Position numbers and translations under genes: made by a program. Of a DNA stretch of 64,000 nucleotides, positions 1 to 10,413 are shown in pieces (the first letter of the stretch is position 1; every line of letters starts with the position of its first letter). Source of the stretch: Streptomyces sp. NBC_01707 (GTDB lineage Bacteria; Actinomycetota; Actinomycetes; Streptomycetales; Streptomycetaceae); contig NZ_CP109190.1 of assembly GCF_041438805.1 (NCBI RefSeq), positions 7,378,001-7,442,000 on the forward strand, written 5' to 3'. A model generated the notes under the pieces. That model did not search any database and had not been told where the DNA came from. It worked only from the letters and a program-made list of their open reading frames with translations.

Positions 1-45
1 TCACCCGTTAGGACGGGTACACACACGTCGTCGAGGGAGCCCCGG

Positions 46-1179
46 ATGACCGACACACTGCCCGTGGCGGATCTGGTCGACCAGCACTGCCACGGGGTGC
101 TCCGGACCGAGCTGGGCCTCGGCACCTTCGAGGCCCGGCTGGCGACGGCCGGCGGGCAGGCCGCCCCCGGCACCACCTTCTTCGACACACAGACCGGTTT
201 CGCCGTGCGGCGCTGGTGCCCTCCGCTGCTGGGCCTCGAACCCCACTGCCCGCCGGCCGGCTACCTGGCCCGCCGCCGGGAACTGGGCGTGCTCGAGACC
301 GGCCGACGGCTCCTGCGGGCCACCGGCGTCACCACCTACCTCGTCGACACCGGCCTCCGCGGCGACCTGACGGGCCCCGCCGAGATCGCCGTCGCGTCCG
401 GGGCCGACGCCCGCGAGCTCGTCCGGCTGGAGTCGCTGGCCGAGCAGATCGCCGACACCTCGGGCACCGTCGAGAGTTTCCTCGCCAATCTGGCCGAGGC
501 CGTGCACGCTTCCGCCGCTTCCGCCGCCGCCTTCACCTCCGTCGCGGCCGCACGCCACGGCCTGGAACCCGACGCCGGGCCGCCCGGGCCGGGCGCGGTG
601 CGCGGAGCGGCCGGACGGTGGCTCGCCGGGCGGGAGGCGGAACGCAGAGCGGCACGCACCGGCGGTGGCGGCCCGAGTGCGCCGTACGCGCCCCTCGACG
701 ACCCGGTGCTGCTGCGGCACCTGCTGTGGACCGCCGTGGCCTGCGGGCGGCCGCTGCAGTTCCATCTGCACGCCAGCGACCCGCAGCGGTTGGCGGGCTT
801 CGCCGCCGCCACGGCCGGGCTCGGCAGCGACCTGGTGCTGCTGCGCAGCTATCCGTACCACCGGCACGCCGCGCAGCTCGCGAGCGTCCACCCGCATGTG
901 TACGCCGACGTGGGCGCCGCCCCCGCCCGGACGGGGGCGCGCGCCGCGGCCGTCCTCGCGGAGACCCTGGAGCTGGCCCCTTTCGGCAAGCTGCTCTTCT
1001 CCAGCGGCGCCCAGGGGCTGCCGGAACTCCATGTGGTGGGCGCGCGGCAGTTCCGCGAGGCGCTCGGCCGGGTGCTGGGCGACTGGGTGGCGGACGGCGC
1101 GTGGTCGCGTACCGATGCCACGCGGGTCGCCGCGATGATCGCCTCCGGCAATGCGCGCAGGGTGTACGGGCCGGCGTGA
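46..1179 (+). CDS. Amidohydrolase-family protein (metal-dependent, TIM-barrel type)
   Basis: This 377-residue protein starts at an ATG preceded by a GAGGGAG ribosome binding site. Near the N-terminus it has a DQHCHG motif (about residues 12-17), the HxH metal-binding signature at the end of strand 1 in amidohydrolases. Further on, QFHLHASDP and LRSYPYHRHAAQLASVHPHVYADVG fit the later metal-ligand and active-site strands, and LLFSSGAQGLPE fits the last one. The family includes decarboxylating and hydrolytic amidohydrolase_2 enzymes; the substrate cannot be read from the sequence. It converges on ctaA. It is probably a cytosolic catabolic enzyme, and the family call is much firmer than any specific function. 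Confidence 0.75.
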   Translation: MTDTLPVADLVDQHCHGVLRTELGLGTFEARLATAGGQAAPGTTFFDTQTGFAVRRWCPPLLGLEPHCPPAGYLARRRELGVLETGRRLLRATGVTTYLVDTGLRGDLTGPAEIAVASGADARELVRLESLAEQIADTSGTVESFLANLAEAVHASAASAAAFTSVAAARHGLEPDAGPPGPGAVRGAAGRWLAGREAERRAARTGGGGPSAPYAPLDDPVLLRHLLWTAVACGRPLQFHLHASDPQRLAGFAAATAGLGSDLVLLRSYPYHRHAAQLASVHPHVYADVGAAPARTGARAAAVLAETLELAPFGKLLFSSGAQGLPELHVVGARQFREALGRVLGDWVADGAWSRTDATRVAAMIASGNARRVYGPA

Positions 1180-1286
1180 AGGGCGGTCGGCGCCCGTCCT
1201 CGTCGAAGGCCTTCTCGCGTTCCCCGAAACCGTGACGGCAAGTCGCCGAGTGGGGCGGGGAGACGAACCGGTCGCCGCCCCTGGGC

Positions 1287-2300
1287 TCAGCCGGCGGCCG
1301 CGGGCTCCGGCTGTTCGGCGGCGGGGCCGGGGACGGAGGCGACGGCCGAGGGGCGCTCACGCAGCGACAGCAGGACCCGCAGGACCGCGATCCACACCAG
1401 GCACGAGCCGAGCATGTGCAGCCCCACCAGGATCTCCGGGGTGTCGGTGAAGTACTGGACGTAACCGATCACGCCCTGCGCCATCAGCACCAGGAAGAGA
1501 TCACGGGTACGGCGCTGCGGCCCGGCCGGCGCGTCGACGGCCTTCAGCACGAACCAGAGCGCCACCGTCAGCGCCACCACGACCCAGGCGAGATCGGCGT
1601 GCAGCTGCGCGATCATCTTCCAGTCGAGCGGGATGCGGTGGACGTCGCTGGAGTCGCCCGCGTGCCGTCCGGCACCCGTGACGACCGTGCCGACCGCGAT
1701 CAGCAGACCGGCCGCGACCGTCAGCAGCCAGGTCAGCTGTGAGACCGCCTTGCCCACCAGCGGACGGGGCTCGGCGTCGCCCTCACGGACCCGCTGCCAG
1801 GTCAGCACGGCGACCGTGAGCAGCGCGGTGGAGAGCAGGAAGTGGGCCGCGACGGTGTACGGGTTGAGGCCGACGAGCACCACGATGCCGCCGAGCACCG
1901 CATTGCCCATGACCACCCAGAACTGTGCCCAGCCCAGCCGGGTGAGGCTGCGCCGCCACGGCTTCGCCGAGCGGGCCGCGATGATCGTCCAGCCGACCGC
2001 CGCGCACAGCACGTACGTGAGCATCCGGTTGCCGAACTCGATGGCGCCGTGGAAGCCCATCGCGCTGGTCGCGGTCAGGGACTCGTCGGTGCACTTGGGC
2101 CACGTCGGGCAGCCGAGGCCGGAGCCGGTGAGCCGGACGGCGCCGCCGGTCACCACGATGAGCACGGCCATCACGACGGCCGACATCGCCGCCCGGCGGA
2201 CCGTCCGGGGGGACGGAGTCCAGCGTTCGGCGATGCAGAGAAGCGGGTTCCGCGTGGCTTGAGCGACTTCGGCTCGGGTCAGCTTGGGCACGCGCACCAT
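1287..2300 (-). CDS. ctaA: Haem A synthase, COX15/CtaA family
   Basis: This 337-residue integral membrane protein shows the family hallmark TGGAVRLTGSGLGCPTWP in the first membrane segment and loop, including the conserved cysteine, then HGAIEFGNRMLTYV, HFLLSTALL and QLHADLAW, whose histidines are the haem-binding positions of CtaA. Eight hydrophobic segments are apparent. The enzyme oxidises haem O to haem A for aa3-type cytochrome oxidase in the cytoplasmic membrane. The ATG at 2300 is preferred over an in-frame TTG at 2321 because the protein MVRVPKLTRAE begins there in the usual style of the family. The C-terminal tail is Pro/Ala-rich. It lies on the same strand as the ABC exporter upstream. 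Confidence 0.93.
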   Translation of the reverse strand: MVRVPKLTRAEVAQATRNPLLCIAERWTPSPRTVRRAAMSAVVMAVLIVVTGGAVRLTGSGLGCPTWPKCTDESLTATSAMGFHGAIEFGNRMLTYVLCAAVGWTIIAARSAKPWRRSLTRLGWAQFWVVMGNAVLGGIVVLVGLNPYTVAAHFLLSTALLTVAVLTWQRVREGDAEPRPLVGKAVSQLTWLLTVAAGLLIAVGTVVTGAGRHAGDSSDVHRIPLDWKMIAQLHADLAWVVVALTVALWFVLKAVDAPAGPQRRTRDLFLVLMAQGVIGYVQYFTDTPEILVGLHMLGSCLVWIAVLRVLLSLRERPSAVASVPGPAAEQPEPAAAG

Positions 2301-2378
2301 CGTAAGCGGCGGCTTGTGCAAGCTTTCACGAGGGGGACGAGTTACCCCGAACCGGTGGGCCGGAGCGGTCCGTCCGTG

Positions 2379-3142
2379 TCATTCCCAGCGGAAGAACTTG
2401 GCTGCGGCGCCCAGCCCGAGCACCGCCCAGACCGCGAGGATCCCGAGATCCCGCCACGGCATCGAGGCACCGTGCTGGAGCACGTCCCGCAGTCCGTCCG
2501 ACAGGGCCGCGATCGGCAGCAGCCCGAGCACCGACTGCACCGCGTCCGGGAACTTGTCCAGCGGCACGATGACCCCGCCGGCGACCAGCAGCAGCAGGAA
2601 GACCAGATTGGCGGCGGCGAGCGTCGCCTCCGCCTTCAGCGTCCCGGCCATCAGCAGCCCGAGCCCGGAGAAGGCCGCGGTGCCGAGCACGAGGAGCAGC
2701 AGGACGGCGAACGGGCTGCCGTGCGGCGACCAGCCGAGCGCGAACGCGATCGCCGTCAGCAGTACGACCTGCAGTACCTCGGTGACCAGCACGGAGAGGG
2801 TCTTGGCGGTCATCAGACCCCAGCGGGGCAGCGGTGAGGCACCGAGCCGCTTGAGCACGCCGTAGCGCCGCTCGAAGCCGGTGCCGATCGCCTGTCCGGT
2901 GAAGGCGGTGGACATGACGGCGAGCGCGAGAATGCCGGGCGCCAGGAAGTCGACGGACCTGCCCGCGCCCGTGTCCACGATGTCGACGGCGCTGAACAGC
3001 ACCAGCAGCAGCGTCGGAATGATCACCGTCAGGAGCAGCTGCTCGCCGTTGCGCAGCAGCATCCGCGTCTCCAGCGCGGCCTGCGCACCGATCATGCGGG
3101 GAAGCGGGGCGGCACCGGGCCGCGGGGTGTACGTACCGGCGC

Positions 3143-3146
<4 letters not shown>
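2379..3146 (-). CDS. ABC exporter permease (ABC-2 type)
   Basis: The start MSAGTYTPRP at 3146 overlaps the stop of the ATPase gene by four bases (ATGA), giving a 255-residue protein. It has six hydrophobic segments, the typical ABC-2 pattern of an N-terminal segment (LLLTVIIPTLLLVLF), an extracellular stretch and a conserved second half (FSGLGLLMAGTLKAEATLAAANLVF). It forms the membrane channel for the ATPase encoded just upstream; such pairs export drugs, lipids or peptides. The substrate is unknown. The position beside ctaA and the suf operon is consistent with a conserved Streptomyces neighbourhood, so a link to haem or cytochrome maturation is conceivable but only inferred. Confidence 0.85.
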
Positions 3147-4069
<923 letters not shown>

Positions 4070-4119
4070 GGCCGGTAAGTCTAGGCAGCGGCCCGGCGGG
4101 CGAGTCCCCCGGGGCCGAA

Positions 4120-4133
4120 TTAGGTAACCCTAA
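4120..4133. promoter_or_regulatory. Inverted repeat TTAGG-N4-CCTAA in the divergent ABC/sufR gap
   Basis: TTAGG TAAC CCTAA forms perfect 5-base arms around a 4-base centre, 51 bases from the ABC gene start and 73 bases from the sufR start. The arms resemble the ends of the 19-bp DmdR/IdeR iron box, but the central part and the spacing do not match it. It could be an operator for an unidentified regulator. Confidence 0.35.
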
Positions 4134-4192
4134 GTGACGAACTCCACCATTGATCGTTTCGGACCGTGGTTGTCAGGGCCGGAGTAATTACG

Positions 4193-4206
4193 CAACAATG
4201 GCGTTG
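4193..4206 (+). promoter_or_regulatory. Probable SufR operator CAAC-N6-GTTG
   Basis: CAAC AATGGC GTTG is a perfect match to the CAAC-N6-GTTG palindrome that I recall being described for SufR in Streptomyces. Its last base is the first base of the GTG start codon of sufR, so a bound repressor would sit on the start of the gene. No ribosome binding site precedes the GTG, so the mRNA is likely leaderless and the operator would cover the transcription start. This implies autorepression of the whole suf operon by holo-SufR. Confidence 0.7.
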
Positions 4207-4946
4207 TGAAATACCAGGGCGAGGCTCCGCAGGAGGAACTCGCGACCGGCGAGCGCTCGACGCGCAACCGGGTCGCGCGCTCCATCCTGGACCACGGCCC
4301 GTCCACCGTCGCCGATCTGGCGAAGCGCCTGGGACTGACCCAGGCCGCCGTCCGCCGCCATCTGGACGCCCTCGTCTCCGACCGTGTCGTCGAGGCCCGC
4401 GAACAGCGGGTCTACGGGGCGCGGACCCGCGGTCGTCCGGCCAAGGTGTTCGCCCTGACCGACTGCGGCCGGGACGCCTTCGACCAGTCCTACGACAAGC
4501 TTGCCGCCGACGCTCTTCGCTGGATCGCCGAGACCGCGGGCGACGAGGCGGTCGTCGCCTTCGTCCGCGCCAGGGCGGCCGCCCAGTCGGCGGCCTACCG
4601 CAAGGCGATCGACGCGGCGGACCCCGAGAAGCGCACGGAGGCGCTGGCCAAGGCCTTGTCCACCGACGGGTACGCTGCTACGGCGCGAAGCGCGCCGGGC
4701 CCCCAGCAGGGCGAGCAGCTGTGCCAGCACCACTGCCCGGTCGCACATGTCGCCGAGCAGTTCCCGCAGCTGTGCGAGGCGGAGACGGAGATCTTCTCCA
4801 GCCTGCTCGGGACCCATGTGCAACGTCTGGCCACCATCGCCCACGGCGACGGGGTGTGCACGACGTTCGTACCGCGCGGCGGACCCGCAACCGCACAGAC
4901 CACCACATCAGCATCTGCAAGCACGGCCGGGAGGAACCCCGCATGA
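4206..4946 (+). CDS. sufR: Iron-sulfur cluster-sensing repressor of the suf operon
   Basis: This 246-residue ArsR/DeoR-like winged-helix regulator has its helix-turn-helix at about residues 31-56 ([23 protein letters not shown]). The C-terminal half carries the cysteines C173, C177, C190 and C218; CQHHC and the downstream QLC are the [4Fe-4S] ligand region typical of SufR. Family knowledge: cluster-bound SufR represses suf, and loss of the cluster derepresses it. It is the first gene of the operon and its TGA overlaps the sufB ATG. The start is GTG without a leader, inside a palindromic operator, which fits autoregulation. Confidence 0.92.
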   Translation: MKYQGEAPQEELATGERSTRNRVARSILDHGPSTVADLAKRLGLTQAAVRRHLDALVSDRVVEAREQRVYGARTRGRPAKVFALTDCGRDAFDQSYDKLAADALRWIAETAGDEAVVAFVRARAAAQSAAYRKAIDAADPEKRTEALAKALSTDGYAATARSAPGPQQGEQLCQHHCPVAHVAEQFPQLCEAETEIFSSLLGTHVQRLATIAHGDGVCTTFVPRGGPATAQTTTSASASTAGRNPA

Positions 4947-6364
4947 CGCTCCCCACGGAGACTGCCCACCCTGAGCTCGAGGGTCTGGGTACGTACGAAT
5001 TCGGCTGGGCCGACTCCGACGCGGCAGGCGCGGCGGCCAAGCGCGGCCTCTCCGAGGCTGTCGTACGCGACATCTCGGCAAAGAAGAACGAGCCCGAGTG
5101 GATGCTGAAGCTCCGTCTCAAGGGGCTTCGCCTGTTCGACAAGAAGCCCATGCCGAACTGGGGCTCGGACCTGTCGGGCATCGACTTCGACAACATCAAG
5201 TACTTCGTGCGGTCCACCGAGAAGCAGGCGGAGTCCTGGGAGGACCTGCCCGAGGACATCAAGAACACGTACGACAAGCTCGGTATCCCGGAGGCGGAGA
5301 AGCAGCGCCTGGTCGCCGGTGTCGCCGCGCAGTACGAGTCCGAGGTCGTCTACCACCAGATCCGTGAGGACCTGGAGGAGCAGGGCGTCATCTTCCTCGA
5401 CACGGACACCGCGCTGAAGGAGCACCCGGAGCTCTTCAAGGAGTACTTCGGCACGGTCATCCCGGTCGGCGACAACAAGTTCGCCTCGCTGAACTCGGCC
5501 GTGTGGTCCGGCGGCTCGTTCATCTACGTGCCGAAGGGTGTCCACGTCGACATCCCGCTGCAGGCCTACTTCCGTATCAACACGGAGAACATGGGCCAGT
5601 TCGAGCGGACGCTGATCATCGTCGACGAGGACGCCTACGTCCACTACGTCGAGGGCTGCACCGCGCCGATCTACTCCTCGGACTCGCTGCACTCCGCCGT
5701 TGTCGAGATCATCGTGAAGAAGGGCGGCCGCTGCCGTTACACGACGATCCAGAACTGGTCGAACAACGTCTACAACCTGGTCACCAAGCGCGCCGTGGCG
5801 TACGAGGGCGCGACCATGGAGTGGGTCGACGGCAACATCGGCTCCAAGGTCACCATGAAGTACCCGGCCGTCTACCTGATGGGCGAGCACGCCAAGGGCG
5901 AGACGCTCTCCATCGCCTTCGCGGGCGAGGGCCAGCACCAGGACGCCGGATCCAAGATGGTCCACATGGCGCCGAACACCTCCTCCAACATCGTCTCCAA
6001 GTCGGTGGCGCGAGGCGGCGGCCGTACCTCGTACCGAGGTCTGGTCGAGATCGGCGAGGGCGCCGGGGGCTCCAAGTCCAACGTGCTGTGCGACGCGCTC
6101 CTGGTCGACACGATCTCCCGCTCCGACACGTACCCGTACGTGGACGTCCGCGAGGACGACGTGTCCATGGGTCACGAGGCCACCGTCTCCAAGGTCTCCG
6201 AGGACCAGCTCTTCTACCTGATGAGCCGCGGTCTGACCGAGTTCGAGGCCATGGCCATGATCGTGCGCGGCTTCGTCGAGCCGATCGCGCGCGAGCTGCC
6301 CATGGAGTACGCGCTCGAGCTCAACCGGCTGATCGAGCTGCAGATGGAGGGTTCGGTCGGCTAG
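4943..6364 (+). CDS. sufB: Fe-S cluster scaffold protein SufB
   Basis: This 473-residue protein begins at ATG 4943 ([16 protein letters not shown]), overlapping the sufR stop by four bases, with GAGGAA as ribosome binding site. The central beta-helix region has the conserved stretches [39 protein letters not shown] and [15 protein letters not shown]. The C-terminal region [20 protein letters not shown] holds the conserved cysteine, and [24 protein letters not shown] is the SufB/SufD family signature. SufB assembles nascent clusters in the SufBC2D complex with SufC and SufD and receives sulfur from SufS via SufU. Length and motif set are complete. Confidence 0.97.
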   Translation: MTLPTETAHPELEGLGTYEFGWADSDAAGAAAKRGLSEAVVRDISAKKNEPEWMLKLRLKGLRLFDKKPMPNWGSDLSGIDFDNIKYFVRSTEKQAESWEDLPEDIKNTYDKLGIPEAEKQRLVAGVAAQYESEVVYHQIREDLEEQGVIFLDTDTALKEHPELFKEYFGTVIPVGDNKFASLNSAVWSGGSFIYVPKGVHVDIPLQAYFRINTENMGQFERTLIIVDEDAYVHYVEGCTAPIYSSDSLHSAVVEIIVKKGGRCRYTTIQNWSNNVYNLVTKRAVAYEGATMEWVDGNIGSKVTMKYPAVYLMGEHAKGETLSIAFAGEGQHQDAGSKMVHMAPNTSSNIVSKSVARGGGRTSYRGLVEIGEGAGGSKSNVLCDALLVDTISRSDTYPYVDVREDDVSMGHEATVSKVSEDQLFYLMSRGLTEFEAMAMIVRGFVEPIARELPMEYALELNRLIELQMEGSVG

Positions 6365-6423
6365 CACAGCCTGACGACCGAATCCCCCGACTTTTGACAG
6401 AGAAAGCGAGCACTACGACAGCC

Positions 6424-7605
6424 ATGGCTGAGGCTCAGAACATTCCGGCGGGGTCCACCACCACCGGGTCCATCGCGGTGGCCGCCGAGTCGACCGTCGC
6501 CACGCGCATGAGCGCGCCCCCGTCCTTCGACGTAGCGGACTTCCCGGTCCCGCACGGCCGGGAGGAGGAGTGGCGGTTCACGCCGCTGGAGCGGCTGCGC
6601 GGGCTGCACGACGGCACCGCCGTCGCGACCGGTGGCGCCGTCAAGGTCGCGGTGGAAGTCCCCGAGGGCGTCACGGTCGAGACCGTCGGCCGTGACGACG
6701 CCCGGCTCGGCCGGGCCGGCACCCCGGTGGACCGTGTCGCCGCCCAGGCGTACTCGTCCTTCGAGCAGGCCTCGGTCATCACGGTCGCCAAGGAGGCAGT
6801 GCTTCCCGAGCCGATCCGGATCGCCGTGCACGGCGAGGGCGGTGTGGCCTACGCCCACCAGGTCGTCGAGCTGGGAGCCTTCGCCGAGGCCGTCGTCGTC
6901 ATCGACCACACCGGTGACGCGGTCGTCGCGGGCAACGTCGAGTACGTCCTCGGTGACGGCGCGAAGCTCACCGTCGTCTCCGTCCAGGACTGGGACGACA
7001 CCGCCGTCCACGCCGCCCAGCACAACGCGCTGATCGGCCGCGACGCCACCTTCAAGTCGATCGTCGTCACCTTCGGCGGCGACCTGGTCCGGCTCCACCC
7101 GCGGGTCGCCTACGCGGGCCCCGGCGGCGAGGCCGAGCTCTTCGGTCTGTACTTCACCGACAAGGGCCAGCACCAGGAGCACCGCCTCCTGGTCGACCAC
7201 AACACCCCGCACTGCAAGTCCAACGCCGTCTACAAGGGCGCGCTGCAGGGCCAGGACGCGCACGCCGTCTGGATCGGTGACGTCCTCATCCAGGCCAAGG
7301 CCGAGGGCACCGACACGTACGAGATGAACCGCAACCTCGTTCTCACGGACGGTGCGCGGGTCGACTCGGTGCCGAACCTGGAGATCGAGACCGGCGAGAT
7401 CGTCGGCGCCGGTCACGCCTCCGCGACCGGCCGCTTCGACGACGAGCAGCTCTTCTACCTGATGTCCCGCGGCATCCCGGCCGAGGAGGCCCGCCGACTC
7501 GTCGTGCGCGGTTTCTTCGCCGAGCTCGTCCAGCAGATCGGTCTGCCGGACGTCGAGGCCCGTCTGCTCGACAAGATCGAGGCCGAGCTGAAGGCTTCCG
7601 TCTGA
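6424..7605 (+). CDS. sufD: Fe-S cluster assembly protein SufD
   Basis: This 393-residue protein starts at ATG 6424 (MAEAQNIPAG) with AGAGAAAGCG as a weak ribosome binding region. It is a SufB paralogue: the C-terminal part ([36 protein letters not shown]) is the shared SufB/D signature, while the N-terminal HGREEEWRFTPLERL is the SufD-specific start of the core. It heterodimerises with SufB as part of the SufBC2D scaffold and helps iron entry. The gap to sufB is 59 bases and the gene is tightly linked to the Rieske gene, sharing one base (TGATG). Confidence 0.96.
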   Translation: MAEAQNIPAGSTTTGSIAVAAESTVATRMSAPPSFDVADFPVPHGREEEWRFTPLERLRGLHDGTAVATGGAVKVAVEVPEGVTVETVGRDDARLGRAGTPVDRVAAQAYSSFEQASVITVAKEAVLPEPIRIAVHGEGGVAYAHQVVELGAFAEAVVVIDHTGDAVVAGNVEYVLGDGAKLTVVSVQDWDDTAVHAAQHNALIGRDATFKSIVVTFGGDLVRLHPRVAYAGPGGEAELFGLYFTDKGQHQEHRLLVDHNTPHCKSNAVYKGALQGQDAHAVWIGDVLIQAKAEGTDTYEMNRNLVLTDGARVDSVPNLEIETGEIVGAGHASATGRFDDEQLFYLMSRGIPAEEARRLVVRGFFAELVQQIGLPDVEARLLDKIEAELKASV

Positions 7606-7922
7606 TGGCCTTCGTCAAAGTCTGTGCGCTGAGCGAGCTGGAGGAGGACACCCCGAAGCGGGTGGAGCTCGACGGTACGCCGGTCTCCCTGGTCCGCACC
7701 GAGGGCGAGGTGTTCGCGATCAACGACATCTGCTCGCACGCGAACGTCTCACTGTCCGAGGGAGAGGTCGAGGACTGCATGATCGAGTGCTGGCTGCACG
7801 GCTCCAGCTTCGACCTGCGCACCGGCAAGCCGTCCGGCCTTCCCGCGACGCGCCCCGTCCCCGTATACCCCGTCAAGATCGAAGGGGACGATGTGCTCGT
7901 CTCCGTCACCCAGGAGTCCTGA
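7605..7922 (+). CDS. Rieske-type [2Fe-2S] ferredoxin of the suf operon
   Basis: This 105-residue protein has the Rieske ligand boxes ICSHANVSLSEG and CMIECWLHGSSFDL (C-x-H and C-x2-H arrangement). It resembles the small bifunctional 3-phenylpropionate/nitrite-reductase-type ferredoxins and lacks a membrane anchor. The gene sits between sufD and sufC with a TGATG overlap on its 5' side. That placement is usual for actinobacterial suf operons. It may supply electrons for cluster assembly or be a client of the system; the role is not proven. Confidence 0.9.
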   Translation: MAFVKVCALSELEEDTPKRVELDGTPVSLVRTEGEVFAINDICSHANVSLSEGEVEDCMIECWLHGSSFDLRTGKPSGLPATRPVPVYPVKIEGDDVLVSVTQES

Positions 7923-7929
7923 GTCACCC

Positions 7930-8694
7930 ATGGCAACGCTTGAAATCCGCGACCTGCACGTCTCCGTCGAGGCCGACAACGCCACGAAGGAGATCCTCAA
8001 GGGCGTCGACCTGATCGTGAAGCAGGGCGAGACCCACGCCATCATGGGCCCCAACGGGTCCGGCAAGTCGACCCTCGCGTACTCCCTCGCGGGTCACCCC
8101 AAGTACACGATCACCAGCGGCACGGTGACCCTGGACGGCGAGGACGTCCTGGCGATGACCGTCGACGAGCGCGCCCGCGCCGGCCTCTTCCTGGCCATGC
8201 AGTACCCGGTCGAGATCCCCGGTGTCTCGGTCTCCAACTTCCTGCGTACCTCCGCCACCGCCGTCCGCGGCGAGGCGCCCAAGCTGCGTACCTGGGTGAA
8301 GGAGGTCAAGGAGACGATGGCCGATCTCCAGATGGACCCGGCGTTCGCCGAGCGCAACGTCAACGAGGGCTTCTCCGGTGGTGAGAAGAAGCGCCACGAG
8401 ATCCTTCAGCTGGAGCTCCTCAAGCCGAAGGTCGCGATCCTCGACGAGACCGACTCCGGTCTGGACGTCGACGCCCTGCGCGTCGTCTCCGAGGGCGTGA
8501 ACCGGGTCCGCGAGACCGGCGAGGTCGGCACGCTGCTGATCACGCACTACACGCGGATCCTCCGTTACATCAAGCCCGACTTCGTGCACGTCTTCGCCAA
8601 CGGCCGTATTGCCGAGTCCGGCGGCGCCGAGCTCGCCGACAAGCTGGAGAACGAGGGCTACGAGGCATATGTGAAGGGTGGCGCTTCCGCGTGA
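7930..8694 (+). CDS. sufC: Fe-S cluster assembly ATPase SufC
   Basis: This 254-residue ABC-type ATPase has Walker A GPNGSGKST at 40-48, the signature SGGEKKRHE starting at 149, Walker B VAILDE at 168-173 followed by TDSGLD, and the H-loop LITHYTRIL. The SGGEKKR variant and ETDSGLD are diagnostic for SufC. It drives conformational change of the SufBC2D scaffold. The start MATLEIRDLH at 7930 follows the Rieske stop by seven bases; an upstream in-frame ATG (7891) lies inside the Rieske gene and is disfavoured. It overlaps sufS by four bases (GTGA). Confidence 0.97.
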   Translation: MATLEIRDLHVSVEADNATKEILKGVDLIVKQGETHAIMGPNGSGKSTLAYSLAGHPKYTITSGTVTLDGEDVLAMTVDERARAGLFLAMQYPVEIPGVSVSNFLRTSATAVRGEAPKLRTWVKEVKETMADLQMDPAFAERNVNEGFSGGEKKRHEILQLELLKPKVAILDETDSGLDVDALRVVSEGVNRVRETGEVGTLLITHYTRILRYIKPDFVHVFANGRIAESGGAELADKLENEGYEAYVKGGASA

Positions 8695-9947
8695 CACAGC
8701 TGCCGGGCCTCCTCGACACCGAGGCGATCCGCAAGGACTTCCCCCTGCTGGATCGTACGGTCCACGACGGGAAGAAGATCGTTTACCTGGACAGCGCGGC
8801 GACTTCGCAGAAGCCGCGCCAGGTGCTCGACGCTCTCAGTGAGTACTACGAGCGGCACAACGCCAACGTCCACCGAGGTGTGTACACGATCGCGGAGGAG
8901 GCCACGGCGCTGTACGAAGGCGCCCGTGACAAGGTCGCCGCGTTCATCAACGCGCCGAGCCGCAACGAGGTGATCTTCACCAAGAACGCCTCGGAGTCGC
9001 TCAACCTGGTGGCGAACATGCTCGGCTGGGCCGACGAGCCCTACCGGGTGGACCACGAGACCGAGATCGTCACCACGGAGATGGAGCACCACTCCAACAT
9101 CGTGCCGTGGCAGCTGCTCTCGCAGCGCACCGGCGCGAAGCTGAAGTGGTTCGGCATCACCGACGACGGCCGCCTGGACCTGTCCAACATCGACGAGATC
9201 ATCACGGAGAAGACGAAGATCGTCTCCTTCACGCTGGTCTCCAACATCATGGGCACGATCAACCCGGTCGAGAAGATCATCCGTCGTGCCCAGCAGGTCG
9301 GCGCGCTGGTCTGCATCGATGCCTCGCAGGCCGCCCCGCACATGGTGCTCGACGTGCAGGCGCTGCAGGCCGACTTCGTGGCCTTCACCGGTCACAAGAT
9401 GGTCGGCCCGACCGGCATCGGTGTGCTCTGGGGCCGCCACGAGCTGCTGGAGGACCTGCCGCCGTTCCTCGGTGGCGGCGAGATGATCGAGACCGTGTCG
9501 ATGCACTCGTCGACATACGCCCCGGCACCGCACAAGTTCGAGGCGGGTACGCCCCCGATCGCGCAGGCCGTCGGCCTCGGCGCGGCCGTGGACTACCTCT
9601 CGGCGATCGGCATGGACAAGATCTTCCAGCACGAGCACGCGATCACCGAGTACGCGGTGAAGCGCCTCCTGGAGGTCCCGGACCTCAAGATCATCGGTCC
9701 GGCCACCGCGGAGGACCGCGGCGCCACGATCTCGTTCACGCTCGGCGACATCCACCCGCACGACGTGGGCCAGGTCCTCGACGAGCAGGGCATCGCGGTC
9801 CGGGTCGGACACCACTGCGCACGGCCGGTCTGCCTGCGGTACGGAATTCCTGCGACGACGCGAGCGTCGTTCTATCTGTACTCCACGCCTGCCGAGGTCG
9901 ACGCCCTGGTGGACGGTCTGGAGCATGTACGGAACTTCTTCGGCTGA
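8691..9947 (+). CDS. sufS: Cysteine desulfurase SufS
   Basis: This 418-residue class-V aminotransferase-fold enzyme has its PLP-binding lysine at K236 in AFTGHKMVGPTGIGVLWG and its catalytic cysteine at C376 in RVGHHCARPVCLRYG. TEMEHHSNIVPW is the conserved group around the PLP-stacking histidine. It removes sulfur from L-cysteine as persulfide and passes it to SufU. The GTG start overlaps the sufC stop. This is a group II desulfurase, consistent with the presence of SufU as sulfur acceptor. Confidence 0.97.
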   Translation: MTQLPGLLDTEAIRKDFPLLDRTVHDGKKIVYLDSAATSQKPRQVLDALSEYYERHNANVHRGVYTIAEEATALYEGARDKVAAFINAPSRNEVIFTKNASESLNLVANMLGWADEPYRVDHETEIVTTEMEHHSNIVPWQLLSQRTGAKLKWFGITDDGRLDLSNIDEIITEKTKIVSFTLVSNIMGTINPVEKIIRRAQQVGALVCIDASQAAPHMVLDVQALQADFVAFTGHKMVGPTGIGVLWGRHELLEDLPPFLGGGEMIETVSMHSSTYAPAPHKFEAGTPPIAQAVGLGAAVDYLSAIGMDKIFQHEHAITEYAVKRLLEVPDLKIIGPATAEDRGATISFTLGDIHPHDVGQVLDEQGIAVRVGHHCARPVCLRYGIPATTRASFYLYSTPAEVDALVDGLEHVRNFFG

Positions 9948-9957
9948 GGGTTGACTG

Positions 9958-10413
9958 GTGAAGCTTGATTCGATGTACCAGGAAGTGATCCTGGACCACT
10001 ACAAGCACCCCCACGGGCGCGGCCTGCGGGACGGCGACGCCGAGGTGCACCACGTCAACCCGACGTGCGGCGACGAGATCACGCTCCGGGTGAGGTACGA
10101 CGGCGAGACCATCGCCGACGTGTCGTACGAGGGTCAGGGCTGCTCCATCAGCCAGGCCTCCGCCTCCGTGCTGAACGAGCTGCTGGTCGGCAAGGAGCTG
10201 GGCGAGGCGCAGAAGATCCAGGAGACCTTCCTGGAGCTGATGCAGTCGAAGGGTCAGCTGGAGCCGGACGATGCGATGGAGGAGGTGCTGGAGGACGCGG
10301 TCGCGTTCGCCGGTGTCTCGAAGTACCCGGCCCGGGTCAAGTGCGCGCTGCTGAGCTGGATGGCGTGGAAGGACGCGACGGCGCAGGCGCTGTCCGAAGG
10401 GAAGACGGCATGA
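9958..10413 (+). CDS. sufU: Sulfur-transfer protein SufU
   Basis: This 151-residue IscU-fold protein has the three Zn-binding cysteines C37 (NPTCGDE), C62 (GQGCSIS) and C129 (ARVKCALL), plus D39. The 18-19 residue insertion between the second and third regions (GELGEAQKIQETFLELMQ) distinguishes SufU from IscU. It accepts persulfide from SufS and delivers it to SufB. It begins with GTG ten bases after sufS and its TGA overlaps the ATG of the next gene. Confidence 0.96.
   Translation: MKLDSMYQEVILDHYKHPHGRGLRDGDAEVHHVNPTCGDEITLRVRYDGETIADVSYEGQGCSISQASASVLNELLVGKELGEAQKIQETFLELMQSKGQLEPDDAMEEVLEDAVAFAGVSKYPARVKCALLSWMAWKDATAQALSEGKTA

Noticed and set aside
4120..4133. DmdR/IdeR iron box
   Set aside because: The outer bases resemble an iron box, but the 19-bp length and the central GTTAG-N-CTAAC pattern are missing.
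4595..6367. Long minus-strand reading frame opposite sufR and sufB
   Set aside because: It is a shadow of the GC-rich coding strand. Its composition is low-complexity Asp/Val/Gly/Leu/Arg and it lacks a start signal; the plus strand encodes a complete SufB.
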